Below, one piece after another: positions 5,513-8,013 of a stretch of DNA of 8,013 bases. The position numbers and the translations under genes were made by a program. Origin of the DNA: Campylobacteraceae bacterium (GTDB taxonomy: Bacteria > Campylobacterota > Campylobacteria > Campylobacterales > Sulfurospirillaceae); assembly GCA_027055635.1 (NCBI GenBank), contig JALUMZ010000215.1, forward strand, positions 1-8,013, given 5' to 3'. Each line of letters opens with the position of its first letter. The stretch's first letter is position 1. A model generated the notes under the pieces. The model was not told the origin of the DNA, ran no database searches, and worked only from the letters and a program-made list of their open reading frames with translations.

Positions 5513-6303
5513 TAGCCAAATCTCCCTGTTATATAATCTTCTGTCAATTTCTCTTTTGGATTTAGAAAAATCTTCTCTGTTTTATTATACTCTATCAACT
5601 CTCCGATATACATAAAAGCAGTATAGTCACTTAAACGGCTTGCTTGCTGCATATTATGTGTCACTATAACTATTGATATGTCTTTTTTTAATTCACTTAT
5701 CAACTCTTCTATCGCTTTGGTAGATATCGGATCAAGTGCACTTGTAGGCTCATCAAAAAGTATAACCTCAGGCTTTAGCGCAACAGCTCTTGCTATACAC
5801 AATCTTTGCTGTTGTCCACCACTCATGCCCATAGCACTCTCTTTGAGTCTATCTTTGCACTCATCCCAAATAGCTGCACCCCTTAGTGCAGTTTCTACTT
5901 TTTCATCCAAGATATTTTTGTTTTTTACACCATCTAATCTCAAGCCATATGCGACATTGTCATATATACTCATAGGGAATGGTGTTGGTTTCTGAAAAAT
6001 CATACCAACTCTTTGTCTGAGTCTTATAAAGTCATTCTCTTTTTTTATATCAAGTATATTTTCAAACTCATCACTTTGTATGTTTAAAAGATTTATCTCC
6101 CCTGTGTATTCATTATTTGGATATAGATCATGTATCCTGTTCATAGATCTTAAAAGTGTAGATTTTCCACACCCGCTAGGTCCTATCATAGCTGTAATTT
6201 TATTTTTATATACAGGCATATTTATATTCGCCAAAGATGGTTTGGGTGCTCCTGCGTATTTAAAAGAAAAATCTTTTATATCCATTATCAACTCTTTTGC
6301 CAT
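5512..6303 (-). CDS. pstB: Phosphate ABC transporter ATP-binding protein PstB
   Basis: This is a complete ABC ATPase of 263 residues, typical for PstB, which powers phosphate import through PstCA. Visible motifs are Walker A GPSGCGKST (41-49), the Q-loop with Gln104 (IFQKPTPFP, the PstB-specific form), the signature MSGGQQQR (160-167), Walker B VILFDE (180-185) with catalytic Glu185, the D-loop SALD, and the switch His216 (VTHN). The N-terminal LRSMNRIHDL after Walker A is also characteristic of PstB. The C-terminal NPKEKLTEDYITGRFG is the standard family ending. The ATG follows the pstA stop after four bases, with AAAGGA at the end of pstA as its ribosome site. Confidence 0.98.
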   Translation of the reverse strand: MAKELIMDIKDFSFKYAGAPKPSLANINMPVYKNKITAMIGPSGCGKSTLLRSMNRIHDLYPNNEYTGEINLLNIQSDEFENILDIKKENDFIRLRQRVGMIFQKPTPFPMSIYDNVAYGLRLDGVKNKNILDEKVETALRGAAIWDECKDRLKESAMGMSGGQQQRLCIARAVALKPEVILFDEPTSALDPISTKAIEELISELKKDISIVIVTHNMQQASRLSDYTAFMYIGELIEYNKTEKIFLNPKEKLTEDYITGRFG

Positions 6304-6307
6304 CTAT

Positions 6308-7129
6308 CTATCCTTTATCTCTTATGATGAATCTTCCTGTCAAATTTATAACAAGAACTATAACTGTAAGTAAAAATGATGCTGCCCATGCCAAATCTCT
6401 TGCCTTATCTGTTGGAAAATTGGCAAGATCATAGATACTGACCGTTAAAGAAGGAAAAGCATTGCCCAAGTCGGTTGACCAAAAGCTGTTCGTTCCGCTT
6501 GTAAAAAGCAGAGGTGCAGTCTCCCCTATAACCCTAGCAAAAGCTAGAAGTATGCCTGTCATCAATCCAATTTTTGCAGCTTTTAAAATTATTTGCAAAA
6601 TCACCTTATGCTTACTCCCGCCAAGTGCGATACCGGCTTCTCTAAGCTCTTTGGGCACTAGTGAGAGCATATTGTCAGTTGTACTTACAACTATCGGTAT
6701 GAGCATAATAGCGAGTGCGATAGATCCTGCCCAGCCATTTATGCCACCAAACGGGGCCACAAAAACTGCAAACACAAATGCACCTATGACGATAGATGGA
6801 GCACTCATCATGATATCACTCAAATCTCTGATTATATTTGCATACTTCCCGTTTCCATACTCTCTTAAGTAGATGCCGGCTAACATCCCAAGAGGAACTC
6901 CTATGATTGTAGCCATCAGTGCCATCATAAATTGACCAAATATCAAGTTTCTAAGACCACCGTCAACCAAATCTTTTGTAAAAAGTGAAAAATCAAGTGC
7001 ACTTACGCCTTTTAAAAACAGAGTGATGAGTATCCAAAAAAGAAATACCAAACCCAAAAGTGCAGATATGGTCGATAAAGCGAGCACTATCTTGTTCGTA
7101 AGCAGTCTTCTTCTTTCTGTACTATTCAT
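6308..7129 (-). CDS. pstA: Phosphate ABC transporter permease PstA
   Basis: This is an inner-membrane permease of 273 residues with six predicted membrane segments, the first at about 14-38. With PstC it forms the phosphate channel. The cytoplasmic EAA loop that docks on PstB is EAGIALGGSKHKVILQIILK, and FARVIGETAPLLFTSG shortly after it is a PstA hallmark that distinguishes it from PstC (RALGETMAV). The start ATG at 7129 overlaps the pstC stop by four bases (ATGA), with AGGGG six bases upstream, so translation is coupled to pstC. The length is normal and no key motif is missing. Confidence 0.97.
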   Translation of the reverse strand: MNSTERRRLLTNKIVLALSTISALLGLVFLFWILITLFLKGVSALDFSLFTKDLVDGGLRNLIFGQFMMALMATIIGVPLGMLAGIYLREYGNGKYANIIRDLSDIMMSAPSIVIGAFVFAVFVAPFGGINGWAGSIALAIMLIPIVVSTTDNMLSLVPKELREAGIALGGSKHKVILQIILKAAKIGLMTGILLAFARVIGETAPLLFTSGTNSFWSTDLGNAFPSLTVSIYDLANFPTDKARDLAWAASFLLTVIVLVINLTGRFIIRDKG

Positions 7130-8013
7130 CTTCTACCCCTCAAAAAATAAAACTTAGCACTGCCGATAATGATAAAACTAAATACAAACAACACAAAAGC
7201 AAGATAGAAGAGCGAACTCATCATATCACCGCTTGCTTCTCCAAAGTTGTTTGCCAAAACAACCGGTATAGATATAGTTGGACTAGTTAAACTGCCCGGC
7301 ACTTTAAATACGCTTCCGATTAAAAATGCAACTGCCATAGTTTCACCTAGTGCTCGCCCAAGTGAGAGTATCACTGAGCCTATAATCCCCACTTTTGCAT
7401 AAGGGAAGATAACATCTTTAACAACTTCAAACTTTGTAGCCCCCATAGCATAAGCAGACTCCTTAAGCACATCAGGCGTTGTATTCATAGCATCTCGTGT
7501 GATAGCAGCCATAAAAGGAAGTATCATGATTCCAAGCACTAAACCAGCAGTCAAAAGAGACATTTGTGAACCGCCAAAAATATTTTGCACTATTGGAGCA
7601 AAATAGAAGAGTCCCCACATCCCATAAATGATACTTGGGATTGCAGCTAGCAGCTCTATAGCCGTTCCAACAGGCTTTATGAGAAAATCTGGAGCGATTT
7701 CTGCTAAAAAAACTGCTATTCCCATAGCGATCGGGATAGAAAAAGCCATCGCTATCAAAGTTGATAGTATCGTTCCAATTATAGGAACATACCCTCCAAA
7801 AATCGTATCGATCTTCACATTTGTACTCACATCCACATTATCGCCAGAAGCATCATCACCTAGCACTGGAGTGTCATCAGCAAAAAGATTGTCATCATTC
7901 ATATCACTGTTATCGCTTTTTTGTGTTTTGGTTTTCTTTGCTGATATTTGAGCTTGGGTAAGAGGTGTTTTTATCTCGATAGTTTTATTCCAATTACTAT
8001 CGACTAAAAAATG
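7126..8013 (-). CDS. pstC: Phosphate ABC transporter permease PstC, 5' end off the right edge, with a large periplasmic insert
   Basis: The frame is open from the right edge and gives 295 residues without its N-terminus; the first membrane segment is missing. An ATG at 7902 is internal and should not be taken as the start, because the frame upstream encodes HFLVDSNWNK, matching the segment just after TM1 of other PstC proteins. The family core follows: YVPIIGTILSTLIAMAFSIP, FLAEIAP, ELLAAIPSIIYGMWGLF, the EAA loop ESAYAMGATKFEVVKDVIFP, and LGRALGETMAVAFLIG. PstC is an inner-membrane channel subunit for phosphate import. Between the conserved Trp (window residue 8) and the FGGYVP segment (from residue 72) lie 63 residues, where E. 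coli PstC as I recall it has about six. The insert is Lys-rich (KKTKTQK) and then Asp-rich. pstS is expected upstream. Confidence 0.95.
   Translation of the reverse strand, partial: HFLVDSNWNKTIEIKTPLTQAQISAKKTKTQKSDNSDMNDDNLFADDTPVLGDDASGDNVDVSTNVKIDTIFGGYVPIIGTILSTLIAMAFSIPIAMGIAVFLAEIAPDFLIKPVGTAIELLAAIPSIIYGMWGLFYFAPIVQNIFGGSQMSLLTAGLVLGIMILPFMAAITRDAMNTTPDVLKESAYAMGATKFEVVKDVIFPYAKVGIIGSVILSLGRALGETMAVAFLIGSVFKVPGSLTSPTISIPVVLANNFGEASGDMMSSLFYLAFVLFVFSFIIIGSAKFYFLRGRR

Noticed and set aside
6462..6872. Rightward open frame of about 136 codons opposite pstA
   Set aside because: It is a shadow of a well-conserved membrane gene, with no family resemblance.
7126..7902. PstC starting at the ATG at 7902 as a complete 258-residue protein
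   Set aside because: The frame stays open to the window edge and encodes the segment that normally follows TM1 of PstC; starting at 7902 would delete the first membrane helix, and no ribosome site is evident.

Overview
The window looks like an ordinary chromosomal stretch of a low-GC member of the Campylobacterota (formerly Epsilonproteobacteria), possibly a Sulfurimonas-like organism. The evidence is AT-rich, closely packed genes, the gene order flgI-flgJ-flgM-flgN as in Campylobacter, a short FlgJ with only the rod-binding domain, and flagellar promoters of the sigma-54 and sigma-28 types. The genus is an inference; the flagellar gene order is the strongest clue.

Layout. Positions 1-1836 hold a leftward flagellar operon: flgI (P-ring), flgJ (rod-binding cap protein), flgM (anti-sigma-28) and the 5' part of a flgN-like export chaperone gene that runs off the left edge. 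A near-consensus sigma-54 promoter lies just upstream of flgI, and a well-spaced sigma-28 promoter lies between flgJ and flgM. This fits a scheme in which the basal-body genes are RpoN-dependent and flgM gets extra expression from the sigma factor it inhibits. Positions 1901-2800 hold the only rightward gene, a membrane transporter of the AEC (auxin efflux carrier/malate permease) family, with no evident functional link to either side. It ends tail-to-tail with, and 18 bp inside, the last gene of the next operon.

Positions 2783-8013 hold a leftward phosphate uptake and sensing operon in the order pstC-pstA-pstB-phoU-phoB-phoR. pstC is cut by the right edge; pstS is not in the window and would be expected upstream. 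Every junction is an overlap or a gap of at most 10 bases, so the genes are almost certainly co-transcribed and translationally coupled. PstCAB is the inner-membrane phosphate ABC transporter, PhoU links transporter state to signalling, and PhoR/PhoB is the phosphate two-component system. The response regulator starts with GTG and the kinase with TTG.

No gene-free stretch exceeds about 45 bases. There are no tRNA or rRNA genes, CRISPR arrays, insertion sequences or signs of recent transfer. I do not see an undescribed system. The points most worth a second look are a lysine-then-aspartate-rich insert of nearly 60 residues in the periplasmic loop of PstC, a PhoR with a Cache-like outer sensor and no room for a cytoplasmic PAS domain, overlapping divergent promoters between flgI and the transporter gene, and a terminator-like hairpin inside the 3' end of the transporter gene.
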